NCBI RefSeq assembly: GCF_007748035.1
Contig: NZ_CP036278.1
Span: 2,046,001-2,110,000, forward strand
Reading direction: 5' to 3'
Length of the DNA stretch: 64,000 bases
DNA from: Aeoliella mucimassa
Lineage (GTDB): Bacteria; Planctomycetota; Planctomycetia; Pirellulales; Lacipirellulaceae
This document shows, piece after piece, positions 9,791-20,861 of the stretch. The notes under the pieces were generated by a model. It worked only from the letters and a program-made list of their open reading frames with translations, made no database searches and was not told the DNA's origin. The translations under genes and the position numbers were made by a program. The first letter of the stretch is position 1. Every line of letters begins with the position of its first letter.

Positions 9791-10071
9791 ACTTTGAATC
9801 GCCGTTTTGCCCCTCGATCCCGCAACCGAAAGCGACGAGCGATTCCCCGCCTGTTCAAGCGTGCCAGCAAGATCCGCACCTCTCCGCGGCCCTGCTTGAT
9901 TGCCCTCGTTCTGCTCGGAGCGGGGCCTGCCGAAGTATCGCGCGACCTGCCTTGAACGGCGACGGGCACCAGAGGTTGCTAGCGACGGGGTGAACCTGCC
10001 AAAATTGCAGACAGGGGGGTTGTGACCGCCAGCATGCGCGTTAAACTACTGGGCTTAGCAGCGACGTGTGA
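9791..10071. other. Non-coding stretch between repeat copy A and the rpsO promoter
   Basis: Arg-rich short frames on both strands (9739-9969) look like by-products of composition. No family, hairpin or promoter is convincing before 10072. Confidence 0.4.
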
Positions 10072-10099
10072 TTGAAAGTCAAATGTAACCCTATATGAT
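10072..10099 (+). promoter_or_regulatory. Sigma-70-type promoter for rpsO-pnp
   Basis: TTGAAA (10072-10077), a 16-base spacer and TATGAT (10094-10099) make a good housekeeping promoter. Transcription would begin near 10106, giving a leader of about 180 bases before rpsO. Confidence 0.55.
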
Positions 10100-10105
10100 G
10101 CAAGG

Positions 10106-10288
10106 GCATCGGGCCCTTGGGAAAAGGAGTGAAGCGCCCCCCGTGATGCCAGAGCCGTAGGAAGTTCCGGCTCCATCGGGTCGGAGAAATCCAGGGCGCG
10201 ACTCATTAGGGGTGGCTGGACGCCAGGAACACGAAGCACCGGTATTTTTTGTTGTGTAAAAGTCAGAGATAGATAATAGGTATCGAGC
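10106..10288 (+). promoter_or_regulatory. Long structured leader of rpsO
   Basis: About 180 bases lie between the predicted start of transcription and the rpsO ATG, with self-complementary segments such as AGCCGTAGG...TTCCGGCT near 10150. In several bacterial groups S15 represses its own mRNA by binding leader folds. A similar role here is inference; I cannot match it to a known S15 leader class. Confidence 0.3.
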
Positions 10289-10558
10289 ATGCCGCTTACG
10301 AAGGAACGGAAAGAACAGCTGATCGGCGATTTTGGACGCAAGGGCGAAGACTCAGGTTCGCCAGAAGTCCAAATTGCGCTGCTTACCAGCCGTATCAGCC
10401 AAATGACCGAGCATATGCAGCAGCACCCGAAGGACTATTCAAGTCGCCGGGGATTGCTTCGTATGGTCAGCCGCCGTCGCCGGTTGCTCGACTACGTGAA
10501 GCGGCACAATCCGCAGCTGTATCTCGATTTGCTACGTCGGCTTGAGATTCGTAAGTAA
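10289..10558 (+). CDS. rpsO: 30S ribosomal protein S15
   Basis: 89 residues, the standard S15 length. It has the family signature across the whole protein: GSPEVQIALLTSRI, then HxxxHPKDYSSRRGLLRMVSRRR, then the C-terminal LDYVKRHNPQLYLDLLRRLEIRK. S15 binds 16S rRNA early in assembly of the small-subunit platform. It is followed by pnp, the classical rpsO-pnp arrangement of many bacteria. Confidence 0.98.
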   Translation: MPLTKERKEQLIGDFGRKGEDSGSPEVQIALLTSRISQMTEHMQQHPKDYSSRRGLLRMVSRRRRLLDYVKRHNPQLYLDLLRRLEIRK

Positions 10559-10581
10559 TCTCTTCGTTTCGCGACGTATCA

Positions 10582-10638
10582 CAGCAGCCTGGTGTTTCTC
10601 ACTGTCAACGCGTATGCGTTGACAGGCCGGGACTGCTG
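10582..10638 (+). terminator. Hairpin between rpsO and pnp
   Basis: A perfect 10-bp stem (CTGTCAACGC 10602-10611 with GCGTTGACAG 10616-10625, GTAT loop) sits inside an outer CAGCAG/CTGCTG pairing (10582-10587 with 10633-10638). No T-run follows, so read-through is likely. In E. coli a hairpin at this place is an RNase III site used in pnp autoregulation; the same use here is inference. Confidence 0.5.
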
Positions 10639-10786
10639 GTCATTTCTCAAAGATCGCCCCACTTGATCTGGTCCTCTATCCGCATCGGCGGAAGCAGAGG
10701 CTAGTGCTCTGTGCTTGTTTGGGGGCTCGTCGCGCCTTTTCCCACAGCCAACGTTGTCCGTCGGTAATAACGAAAGAAAAAGAACT

Positions 10787-12904
<2,118 letters not shown>

Positions 12905-12935
12905 CGGCGTCGGGGACGGAATTAATCCAATCCGG

Positions 12936-12969
12936 CGAAGCCGCGGGTGGTTACACGCCCGCGGCTTCG
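12936..12969 (+). terminator. Terminator after pnp
   Basis: CGAAGCCGCGGG (12936-12947) pairs perfectly with CCCGCGGCTTCG (12958-12969) over a ten-base loop and is followed by TCTTTACT. Its presence argues against starting the next gene at the GTG at 12947, which lies within the stem. Confidence 0.7.
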
Positions 12970-13006
12970 TCTTTACTCCCTGGTAAATGGTGATTCCCCA
13001 ACTCCG

Positions 13007-13768
13007 ATGTCCGAGCAAACTGCCACCGCTGTCCAACGCTTGATGGATCAGTACACCGAGATCGCTCGGTTGGCGGGAGCCCTGGCGCATGAGATCAAGA
13101 ATCCGCTCTCGACGATTCGGCTGAATCTGCAACTGCTGGCCGAAGATATCGAAGACGAGCCGTCGCCCCACCAGCAACGTTCGCTGCGTCGAGTCACAAC
13201 GATGCAGAACGAATGCCGCCGACTGCAGGGATTGCTCGACGACTTTCTGAACTTCGCCAAGGTGCGGCAGCTCACGCTGCGACCGACGAACCTCAATAAG
13301 GAGCTGGATGACCTGCTCGATTTCTTCGTGCCCGAAGCGGAGGAAGCAGGCGTGGAGGTCGTGCGGTATCTCGATCGCGAGTTGCCCACGGTATTGCTCG
13401 ATCGCGAGTCGTTCCGCGGAGCGGTGCTCAACCTGCTGCTGAATGCCAAGCAGGCGATGCCCAACGGCGGCCAGCTTACCGTTGCCACGACGTCGGAGGG
13501 AGATTGGGTGCTGGTGCACCTGATCGACACCGGCACTGGCATGGACGATCGCACGGCCGCGCGGATGTTCGAGACCTTCTTCTCGACCAAGCCGGGCGGG
13601 TCGGGGCTGGGATTGCCGACCACCAGCAAGATTATCGAAGCCCACGGCGGGGCGATTCGCGTTGAGACCGAAGTCGATCGTGGCACGCATTTCACGATTA
13701 CGTTGCCGGTTCCTCCGCGCCTGGCAGCCCAGGCGGCCACCGTTCAGCAACTCGATATTCCCACCTAA
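13007..13768 (+). CDS. Cytoplasmic sensor histidine kinase, NtrB-like
   Basis: 253 residues from ATG 13007. There is no membrane segment and almost no sensor region: the dimerisation helix begins near residue 15 and the phosphorylated His28 sits in LAHEIKNPLSTIRLNL. The ATP-binding domain has the N box (LNLLLNAKQAMP), the G1 box (DTGTGM), the F box (FETFFSTKPGGSGLGL) and the G2 region. The partner is surely the sigma-54-type regulator encoded 59 bases downstream. With no input domain, it is probably controlled by another protein, as NtrB is by PII. Confidence 0.92.
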   Translation: MSEQTATAVQRLMDQYTEIARLAGALAHEIKNPLSTIRLNLQLLAEDIEDEPSPHQQRSLRRVTTMQNECRRLQGLLDDFLNFAKVRQLTLRPTNLNKELDDLLDFFVPEAEEAGVEVVRYLDRELPTVLLDRESFRGAVLNLLLNAKQAMPNGGQLTVATTSEGDWVLVHLIDTGTGMDDRTAARMFETFFSTKPGGSGLGLPTTSKIIEAHGGAIRVETEVDRGTHFTITLPVPPRLAAQAATVQQLDIPT

Positions 13769-13827
13769 CAAGGCATTGTTTCTCCCTCTGGTTTCATTGA
13801 TCACGAAGTAGCCTTTTTACTGTCATC

Positions 13828-15216
13828 ATGGCTAAAAGTAAGAACGCACAAGTTGGACCTCCCATCAATGTCCTGGTGGTCGACGACGACCAGGCCCATG
13901 CCGAGACGATTGCCGATAGCCTGACGAGCCAAGGCTACGACTGCACGATTGCCACCTCGGGTGCGGACGGAGCCGATCTGATCGAGCGTCGCTCGTTCGA
14001 AATCGTGGTGACCGATCTCAAGATGCCGAAGTTCGGCGGGCTGGAATTGCTGGCCAAGGCTAAGAACGACTTGCCCGACGCCGAGGTGATTCTGGTGACC
14101 GGGCATGGCACGATTGAAACCGCCGTGGAGGCGATGCGCGAAGGGGCTTCGCACTTTTTGCTTAAGCCGCTCGATTTGGGGCAGCTTCGCAGCGTGGTCG
14201 ACAACGCCGCGCGGGCGCAGCACTTGCGACGGGCCAATGCGGAGTTGAATCGTCGACTCGATGAGAAGTTCGGCTTCGAAAACCTGATCGGCAACAGCCC
14301 ACCGATGCGCGACCTGACCGAAAGGCTCCGCCGCATCGCTCCGACCGACGCAACCGTGTTGATCGAAGGCGAAACCGGCACCGGCAAGGAGTTGGTCGCC
14401 CAGGCGATTCATCAGAACAGCCCCCGCAAGAATCGCCACTTCGTGGGACTTAACTGCGCAGCGCTGAGCGAGCACATTCTCGAAGGCGAATTGTTCGGCA
14501 GTGTGCCGGGGGCGTTCACCGACGCCCGCGACCGCATGGGTAAGTTCGAATACGCCGACGGTGGAACGCTGTTTCTCGACGAAGTGGGCGACATGCCGGT
14601 GCCGACGCAGATCAAATTGCTGCGGGTGCTGGAGAGTCGCGAGATCACCCGCGTCGGTTCGAACGAGACCGTGAAAGTCGATGTGCGCATCTTGTCGGCC
14701 ACCAACCGCAATCTGGAAGAGGCCGTAGCCAGCGGTGATTTTCGCGAGGATCTGTACCACCGACTCAAGGTTATCAGCCTGAAGCTGCCGAGCCTGGCCG
14801 AGCGTACCGAGGACATTCCGCTGCTGATCGATCACTTCATGAAGATCCACGCCCAGCGGCATGGCAAGAAGATCAAAAGCATGACCACCGCCGCCCGCCG
14901 ACGGTTGATGGCCCACATCTGGACCGGCAACGTGCGGCAGCTTTCGAACACGGTCGACAGCATGATCGTGGTCGACTACGACGAGGTGCTCGATCTCGAC
15001 GATCTGCCGCCCGAGTTCAACCCGCCCGAAAGCGAGTCGGGAGGCTCGGCCGCCGACGGATTGCACACGCTGGTCGGCAAACCACTTTCGGAAATCGAAG
15101 GGCTGTTCATCGCCGAAACGCTGAAGGTCACCGGAGGCAATCGCGAGGAAGCCGCCAAGATGCTCGGCATCGGCGAACGCACCTTGTATCGAAAGATCAA
15201 AGAGTACGAGCTGTAG
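13828..15216 (+). CDS. Sigma-54-dependent response regulator, NtrC family
   Basis: 462 residues in three domains. The receiver (about 10-125) has the acidic DDDQ pocket, phospho-acceptor Asp63 in VVTDLKMP and Lys in LLKPL. The AAA+ domain (about 150-390) has Walker A GETGTGKE starting at Gly181 and Walker [13 protein letters not shown]. The sigma-54 contact loop reads GAFTDA (228-233) instead of GAFTGA. A Fis-type helix-turn-helix at the end ([24 protein letters not shown]) binds enhancer DNA. It forms a two-component system with the preceding kinase. Its targets are unknown. Confidence 0.95.
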   Translation: MAKSKNAQVGPPINVLVVDDDQAHAETIADSLTSQGYDCTIATSGADGADLIERRSFEIVVTDLKMPKFGGLELLAKAKNDLPDAEVILVTGHGTIETAVEAMREGASHFLLKPLDLGQLRSVVDNAARAQHLRRANAELNRRLDEKFGFENLIGNSPPMRDLTERLRRIAPTDATVLIEGETGTGKELVAQAIHQNSPRKNRHFVGLNCAALSEHILEGELFGSVPGAFTDARDRMGKFEYADGGTLFLDEVGDMPVPTQIKLLRVLESREITRVGSNETVKVDVRILSATNRNLEEAVASGDFREDLYHRLKVISLKLPSLAERTEDIPLLIDHFMKIHAQRHGKKIKSMTTAARRRLMAHIWTGNVRQLSNTVDSMIVVDYDEVLDLDDLPPEFNPPESESGGSAADGLHTLVGKPLSEIEGLFIAETLKVTGGNREEAAKMLGIGERTLYRKIKEYEL

Positions 15217-15338
15217 AGACCCCAGGCCAGCAGCAATTGCAAACGCTGTGCGTGCCTGGAGCAGGTTGGGGATTTGCACCGCAACCCCTTGGCCTGCGCG
15301 ATAACGGACGACGGATACTTCACCACGGACGACAAACG

Positions 15339-17234
15339 ATGCCCACCATTCGCCAACTCTCTGCCTCGGTCGTGAATAAAATCGCGGCCGGCGAAGTCAT
15401 CGAACGACCGGCCAGCGTCGTCAAAGAGTTGCTCGAAAACTCGATGGACGCGGGGGCGACTCGTGTGGATGTGCGTCTCGAGCAGGGGGGACGCGAGCTG
15501 ATTCGGGTGACCGACAACGGGTGCGGCATCGACGAAGAGCAGCTCACCCTGGCGGTGCTGAATCACGCGACTAGCAAGATCACCACGGCCGACGACTTGT
15601 TCGAAGTCGGCACCATGGGGTTCCGGGGCGAAGCGTTGGCCTCGATTTCGGAGGTCAGCCGCACGCTGCTCCGCTCGCGGACGCCGGAGGCGGCCAGCGG
15701 TGCCGAGCTGCGCGTCAACGGCGGCGTCGCCGAGCCCATCGTGCCAGCCGGTTGCCCGGTCGGCACCACCATCGAGGTTCGCGACCTGTTCTTCAACACT
15801 CCGGTTCGGCAGCGATTCTTGCGGACCCCGCAAACCGAAATCGGTCACGCGACCGAAGCCTTCGTGCGGATCGCGCTGGCCAACCCGCAGGTTCATTTTC
15901 GGCTGGAGCATGGCAATCGCGAAGTGCACGACTTGCCGCCGACCGACGACTGGCGCGTGCGTATCGCGGGCTTGTTCGGCGACGAGCTGGCCAATGCGTT
16001 GATCGATGTCGAGAGTATCGATCCTCCGATCACGCTTCGCGGTTACGTAGCCAATCCGCAGTACAGTCGGGCGAACAATCGTCTGCAGTATTTGTTTCTC
16101 AACGGTCGCAACATTCGCGATCGCGCGCTGCAGCACGCCCTCGGCGAGGCCTATCGCGGCTTGCTGTTGACCGGTCGGTTCCCGATCTGTTTTCTGCGGT
16201 TCGATATGCCGGCCAACCTGGCCGACGTCAACGTGCACCCCACCAAGCTGGAGGTTCGCTTCCAGGATGGCGGGCGACTGTACAGCCAGTTGCTCAGCAC
16301 GCTGCGGAGCAAGTTCTTGTCGACCGACTTGCGAGCCGGCCCGGCAGGGCAGGGGGTCTCTCCCACCCGCGAAGAGGACATCGCCGCGAGTGGGCCGAGC
16401 CAGATCGTCGATTGGGCCAAGCAGCAACTCACGCAGCGCCGGTTCGACGGCCCTGGCGACTCGGCCCCGGCCAGTCGTCCCGCAGGCGAGCCGTTGGTGA
16501 TGCATCGCGTGTCGCAGCCGTTCAAACCGTTTCCGGATGCTGGTGGTCGGGCGCCGGCCATGGCGAGCCCGACAGCGCAGGGCCCCGCTCCCACAGCCGA
16601 CGGCACCCACCTGGACGCATCGTCCCAAGGCGAGGTCGACGACGCGTCGTCCACTGGTCCGCGGGAGATCAAAGCGATTCAGGTGCACAATCGGTACCTG
16701 GTGGTGGAAACCGAACATGGCATGGAAATCATCGACCAGCACGCATTGCACGAGCGGGTGCTGTACGAGCAAATCCGCGTGAAGGTCGCTGCCGAGGGGC
16801 TCGAAACCCAGTCGCTTTTGGTGCCGGAGCCGGTCGATTTGTCGGCCGACGAGGCAGCCATGGTCATGGAGCACCGCGATTTGCTGAAGAAACTGGGGGT
16901 CGCCGTAGAACCTTTTGGCGGCGATACGGTCTTGGTTTCCAGCTATCCGGCCATGTTGGCCAAATTGGCCCCCCGCGACGTGCTGGGGGATATCGTCGAT
17001 CGGCTGATGTCGTCCGACCGTCTGCCGGAAGCGAGCGATTTGTTCGACGAATTGCTCCATACCGTGGCGTGCAAAGCTGCGGTAAAATATGGCGATCGGC
17101 TGACGCCGGACGAAATCGTCGCCCTGCTGGAGCACCGTCACCTGACCCAGAACCACCACCATTGCCCGCACGGACGCCCCACGGCCTTGGTCTACAGTTG
17201 CGACGACCTCGACAAACAATTCAAGCGAATCTAG
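15339..17234 (+). CDS. mutL: DNA mismatch repair protein MutL with endonuclease motif
   Basis: 631 residues from ATG 15339; the in-frame upstream ATG at 15237 would add 34 unrelated residues. The GHKL ATPase part has KIAAGEVIERPASVVKELLENSMDAGAT, DNGCGI and TMGFRGEALASI. A Pro/Ala-rich linker (about 335-430) leads to the C-terminal dimerisation domain. That domain carries the full nicking-endonuclease set: DQHALHERVLYE from Asp466 (DQHA-x2-E-x4-E), an ACKAAVKYGDRL block and CPHGRP. It therefore resembles the endonuclease-type MutL of bacteria lacking MutH rather than the E. coli protein. It follows the NtrC-like gene by about 120 bases. Confidence 0.96.
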   Translation: MPTIRQLSASVVNKIAAGEVIERPASVVKELLENSMDAGATRVDVRLEQGGRELIRVTDNGCGIDEEQLTLAVLNHATSKITTADDLFEVGTMGFRGEALASISEVSRTLLRSRTPEAASGAELRVNGGVAEPIVPAGCPVGTTIEVRDLFFNTPVRQRFLRTPQTEIGHATEAFVRIALANPQVHFRLEHGNREVHDLPPTDDWRVRIAGLFGDELANALIDVESIDPPITLRGYVANPQYSRANNRLQYLFLNGRNIRDRALQHALGEAYRGLLLTGRFPICFLRFDMPANLADVNVHPTKLEVRFQDGGRLYSQLLSTLRSKFLSTDLRAGPAGQGVSPTREEDIAASGPSQIVDWAKQQLTQRRFDGPGDSAPASRPAGEPLVMHRVSQPFKPFPDAGGRAPAMASPTAQGPAPTADGTHLDASSQGEVDDASSTGPREIKAIQVHNRYLVVETEHGMEIIDQHALHERVLYEQIRVKVAAEGLETQSLLVPEPVDLSADEAAMVMEHRDLLKKLGVAVEPFGGDTVLVSSYPAMLAKLAPRDVLGDIVDRLMSSDRLPEASDLFDELLHTVACKAAVKYGDRLTPDEIVALLEHRHLTQNHHHCPHGRPTALVYSCDDLDKQFKRI

Positions 17235-17387
17235 CCATCTGGACGCGGAGCACCCGGCCCCCATGGCAAGAACCGCAGATAAATTGCAAACGGTTTTCCC
17301 TTCAATCAAACTGGATGTTCCATAACTCGGCGGACCTGCCTGCTTGGCCCCCGGATTCCCGACCCCTGACCCCCGACTTCTCTTCCC

Positions 17388-18872
17388 ATGATTTGCGTCT
17401 CTATTGGTCGTAGCCGTCACAAGCACTTGCTGGCCGAGTACCAGGAACTGGTCAAACGGGGCGCCCGTTTGGTGGAGCTGCGCCTCGACTACGTTGCCAG
17501 CCGGCTCAATCTGCAGCGGTTGCTCAAGGACCGTCCGAGCCCAGTGGTGATTACCTGTCGACGCGAAGCCGATGGCGGCAAGTTCAACGGCACCGAAGAG
17601 CAGCGGCAGATGATCCTCCGCGAGGCCATCGCCTTGCAGGCCGAATACGTTGACCTGGAAGACGATATCGCGGCCAGCATTCCGCGCTACGGCAAGACGA
17701 AGCGAATCATCAGCTACCACAATTTCCGTCACACTCCCGACGACCTCGACGAGATCTACCAACGGCTCTCGAAGCTCGATGCCGACGTGGTGAAGATCAC
17801 CACCATGGCTCAGAACCCGCACGACAATGTGCGAATGCTCGAGATGGTCAAGAAGGCCAGCTTGCCGACCGTCGCCATGTGCATGGGCGACATCGGTACG
17901 CCCTCGCGAATTTTGCTCGGCAAGTACGGTGCCCCCTTCACCTACGCGACGTTCCATCATGAGCGGGCGCTCGCACCAGGGCAGTTGTCGTTCGATCAGA
18001 TGACCGACATCTACCGCTACGACTCGCTGAACAAAGACACCTCGCTGTTCGGAGTGATTGCCGACCCGATCGCCCACAGTTTGAGTCCGCACATTCACAA
18101 CGCCGCACTCAAAGAACAAGACCTCAACGCAGTGTATGTGCCGTTTCGGGTGCCGCCCGATTCGCTGGGGCAATTTATTGCCGACGTTCCCAAGCTCGGC
18201 ATCAAAGGTCTGAGTGTTACCATTCCCCATAAGGAAGCGGTCGCCAAGCACTTGACCAAGGTCGACGCGGCGGTAAAGGGCATCAAGGCGGTGAACACCC
18301 TGGTGTTCCGCGATGGCGAAGTACTGGGTTACAACACCGACTGTAAGGCCGCGATGGACTCGCTGGAATATACGCTGGGTACCGTGGGAGCACAGCCGAG
18401 TCCCTTGGCGAACAAGCGGGTGCTTGTGCTGGGAGCGGGCGGCGTATCGCGAGCCATTCTCTACGGTTTGAAAGTCCGCGGCGCTCGCGCCGTGGTCGCC
18501 AGTCGTACCCGCGAACGTGCCGAGAAGCTGGCTGCAGAGTTCGACGCCAAGGCGATCGACTGGAACGCCCGTCATACTGTGCCGGCCGAAATCTTGGTCA
18601 ACGGCACTCCGATCGGCATGCATCCCAACGTCGACGAAACGCCTTATAATCGGTCGCATCTCAAGCCCTCGATGGTCGTGTTCGACACGGTTTACAATCC
18701 CGAGTCGACCTTGCTGGTCAAGGAAGCCCGTCTGCACGGGTGTACGACCGTGACCGGAGTCGAGATGTTTGTGCGTCAGGCTGGTCTGCAGTACTGGCTT
18801 TTTACCGGTAAGGAAGCCCCGATGGACATCATGCGCGCGACACTCAAGCGGGTGACTGGCCCGGTGAAGTAA
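17388..18872 (+). CDS. aroDE: Fused 3-dehydroquinate dehydratase (type I) / shikimate dehydrogenase
   Basis: 494 residues, two consecutive steps of the shikimate pathway in one chain. Residues 1-215 are type I dehydroquinase: ELRLDY near the start, catalytic His111 (SYHNF) and Schiff-base Lys136 (VVKITTMA). Residues about 220-494 are shikimate dehydrogenase: SLSPHIHN, catalytic Lys282 in TIPHKE, YNTDCKAAM and a Rossmann loop VLGAGGVSRAI. Fusion of these two activities is known from plants and some bacteria. aroK, the next pathway step, lies 69 bases downstream, so the three steps are probably co-expressed. Confidence 0.95.
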   Translation: MICVSIGRSRHKHLLAEYQELVKRGARLVELRLDYVASRLNLQRLLKDRPSPVVITCRREADGGKFNGTEEQRQMILREAIALQAEYVDLEDDIAASIPRYGKTKRIISYHNFRHTPDDLDEIYQRLSKLDADVVKITTMAQNPHDNVRMLEMVKKASLPTVAMCMGDIGTPSRILLGKYGAPFTYATFHHERALAPGQLSFDQMTDIYRYDSLNKDTSLFGVIADPIAHSLSPHIHNAALKEQDLNAVYVPFRVPPDSLGQFIADVPKLGIKGLSVTIPHKEAVAKHLTKVDAAVKGIKAVNTLVFRDGEVLGYNTDCKAAMDSLEYTLGTVGAQPSPLANKRVLVLGAGGVSRAILYGLKVRGARAVVASRTRERAEKLAAEFDAKAIDWNARHTVPAEILVNGTPIGMHPNVDETPYNRSHLKPSMVVFDTVYNPESTLLVKEARLHGCTTVTGVEMFVRQAGLQYWLFTGKEAPMDIMRATLKRVTGPVK

Positions 18873-18941
18873 TGGTCTCTCGATGGATGTAGAGCGATAA
18901 GGGGCCAAGAAACTCGAGTGAACCCGTAGGGACAGACAAGC

Positions 18942-19475
18942 ATGCCACTCGATCGTTGCGTATTTCTGATTGGCTATCGTGGCACCGGCAAGACCACCGT
19001 CGCTCGATTGTTGGCCGAACGCTTCGGATGCCAGGCGGTGGATGCCGATCACCTGCTGCAGCAACGCGACGGACGAACCGTGGCCGAGATCTTTGCCCAG
19101 GAGGGCGAACCCCGCTTCCGCGACCTTGAACAGCAGGTAGTTGCCGACTTGGCGGTGGTCGACCCGCAAGTCGTGTCGCTCGGCGGTGGTGCGGTGCTTC
19201 GCGAGCCAAATCGCCTGGCACTCAAGGGGCACCACGTCGCATGGCTGCAGGCTTCGCCCACCACGATTGCCGAGCGTCTTGCATCCGACGAGGTATCGGC
19301 CGATCAGCGGCCGAGTCTCACCGGCGGCGGACTGTTCGCCGAAATCGAGCAAGTGCTCGCTGCGCGGCAGCCGATCTACCAAGAGTGTGCTACTATGGTG
19401 GTTGATACCGAAAACCGGTCGCCCGCCGAGGTGGCCGACGACATTCTCCGCCAGCTCGATTTGCCACGCCTGTAG
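18942..19475 (+). CDS. aroK: Shikimate kinase
   Basis: 177 residues, standard length. P-loop GYRGTGKTTVA (residues 10-20), the shikimate-binding DADHLLQQRDGRTVAEIF with its Asp and the downstream ERF-type EPRFRDLE, and the conserved VSLGGGAVL. It phosphorylates shikimate with ATP in the cytoplasm. It directly follows aroDE, which makes its substrate, and ends only four bases before the start of the prepilin peptidase gene, suggesting one transcript. Confidence 0.95.
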   Translation: MPLDRCVFLIGYRGTGKTTVARLLAERFGCQAVDADHLLQQRDGRTVAEIFAQEGEPRFRDLEQQVVADLAVVDPQVVSLGGGAVLREPNRLALKGHHVAWLQASPTTIAERLASDEVSADQRPSLTGGGLFAEIEQVLAARQPIYQECATMVVDTENRSPAEVADDILRQLDLPRL

Positions 19476-19479
19476 TTTC

Positions 19480-20799
19480 ATGCCGTTCTTGCTTGTCATA
19501 CCTCTGGAAGTTCGGCTCGTATTGGTGTTCTGTCTGGCGGCCATCGCGGCTTCGCTGGCCAACGGAATGATCTATCACTTCGCCTGGTTTACCCGGTTGC
19601 GTTCCCCTTGGCAGCCGCGGGCCGAAGGCATCGCGCCCCGCCGCCGGATCGACTTCCTGCCGATCCTCGGGTGGTGGCATCTGCGCCGCGAGTCGGTAGT
19701 GCATGGCCGTGGCCATTGGGTGCGACCATTAGCTATCGAACTTTGCTTTGCCATCGGCATCGCTTGGCTGTACTGGTGGGAGACCGAGACGTTCGGGCTG
19801 TTTACTTCGCAACTCGCTTTGGGAACCGATCGCGCGAACCTCATCGGCCCAGCGCACTGGCAGTTCCTGGCCCATGCGATGCTCTGTTGGTTCATGCTGA
19901 TCGCTACCTTTATTGATATCGACGATCGCATCATTCCCGACATCGTCACCGTGCCTGGCACGTTGCTGGGGCTCTTGCTCGCAACGCTGGTGCCGCTTTC
20001 GTTGTTGCCGCAGGTCACGAATCCGATCGCGATTCCCGTTGCGGGAGAGCAGTTGTTCAACAACGCGGGAGCGCCGACCGGCGAGTACCTCGAACCGGTG
20101 CATCTGGCCGCAGCGAGCGAATGGCCGATGTCGCTCGCGCCCGATGCCAACTCGCTGGCACTTGCCTTGGGCTGTTTCTGGCTCTGGTGTTTCGCGTTCG
20201 TGCGTCGGCGATGGATCACTCGCAAAGGACGATTCAAGGCACTCCAGTTCTTCATCGTACGGATGGTCCGCGACTGGTGTCGCCGCCCGCTCCGCGACGT
20301 TACCCTGCTCGGCACGCTCGCGATCGTCGGCGTCTGGTGGTGGGGTGGGCCCGCGTGGGTGGGACTACTCACCTCGCTGGTTGGTCTGGTCGGGAGCGGC
20401 GGAGTCGTCTGGCTCATTCGCATCTTCGCCGGCGTGGCTTTACGGAAAGAAGCCATGGGCTTTGGCGACGTGCTACTAATGATGATGGTCGGCACGCTCG
20501 TCGGCTGGCAGGCTGGCATTCTGATCTTCTTCATGGCTCCCTTCGCCGCGTTGGTGTTCGCCTTGGTGCAGTTCATCACCCGCGGCGAAAACGAGATTCC
20601 GTACGGGCCATATCTCTGCTCGGCAACGGTGATCGCCATCGTTCGCTGGGACGCCATCTGGGCGCAAGCTCGCATCTTCTTTGACCGGCCGTGGTTCATC
20701 GTGGCAACTTTATTGGTCTGTTTAGTGATGTGTGGCGCGGTTTTAGCGATTTGGCAGGCGATTAAGGACGCGATTTGGCCGATCGACTCGGCATCGTGA
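19480..20799 (+). CDS. Divergent prepilin peptidase (A24 family)
   Basis: 439 residues, polytopic membrane protein starting at ATG 19480. The two aspartates of type IV prepilin peptidases are seen: FIDIDDRIIPD (Asp146-Asp154) and GFGDVLL (Asp330). Two features are odd. The aspartates are about 180 residues apart, against roughly 60 in PilD, because of an insertion containing hydrophobic and basic segments (about 165-310). And the cytoplasmic loop that carries the Cys tetrad for N-methylation lacks cysteines here (RSPWQPRAEGIAPRRRIDFLPILGW), so methylation may be lost or done differently. It probably processes prepilins or pseudopilins encoded elsewhere. Confidence 0.85.
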   Translation: MPFLLVIPLEVRLVLVFCLAAIAASLANGMIYHFAWFTRLRSPWQPRAEGIAPRRRIDFLPILGWWHLRRESVVHGRGHWVRPLAIELCFAIGIAWLYWWETETFGLFTSQLALGTDRANLIGPAHWQFLAHAMLCWFMLIATFIDIDDRIIPDIVTVPGTLLGLLLATLVPLSLLPQVTNPIAIPVAGEQLFNNAGAPTGEYLEPVHLAAASEWPMSLAPDANSLALALGCFWLWCFAFVRRRWITRKGRFKALQFFIVRMVRDWCRRPLRDVTLLGTLAIVGVWWWGGPAWVGLLTSLVGLVGSGGVVWLIRIFAGVALRKEAMGFGDVLLMMMVGTLVGWQAGILIFFMAPFAALVFALVQFITRGENEIPYGPYLCSATVIAIVRWDAIWAQARIFFDRPWFIVATLLVCLVMCGAVLAIWQAIKDAIWPIDSAS

Positions 20800-20861
20800 A
20801 CTAGGTTTTTGGTGGGCAGTTCGCTGGTTGCGATCTGGCTACCAATCCTGGGAACACGACG

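Noticed and set aside
9739-9969. Arg-rich short frames on both strands
   Set aside because: Composition-driven; includes part of the dispersed repeat and has no start signals.
14509-14526. GAFTDA instead of GAFTGA in the NtrC-like regulator, as loss of sigma-54 contact
   Set aside because: This variant occurs in other sigma-54 activators as far as I know, and the rest of the AAA+ domain is intact, so it is not evidence of lost function.
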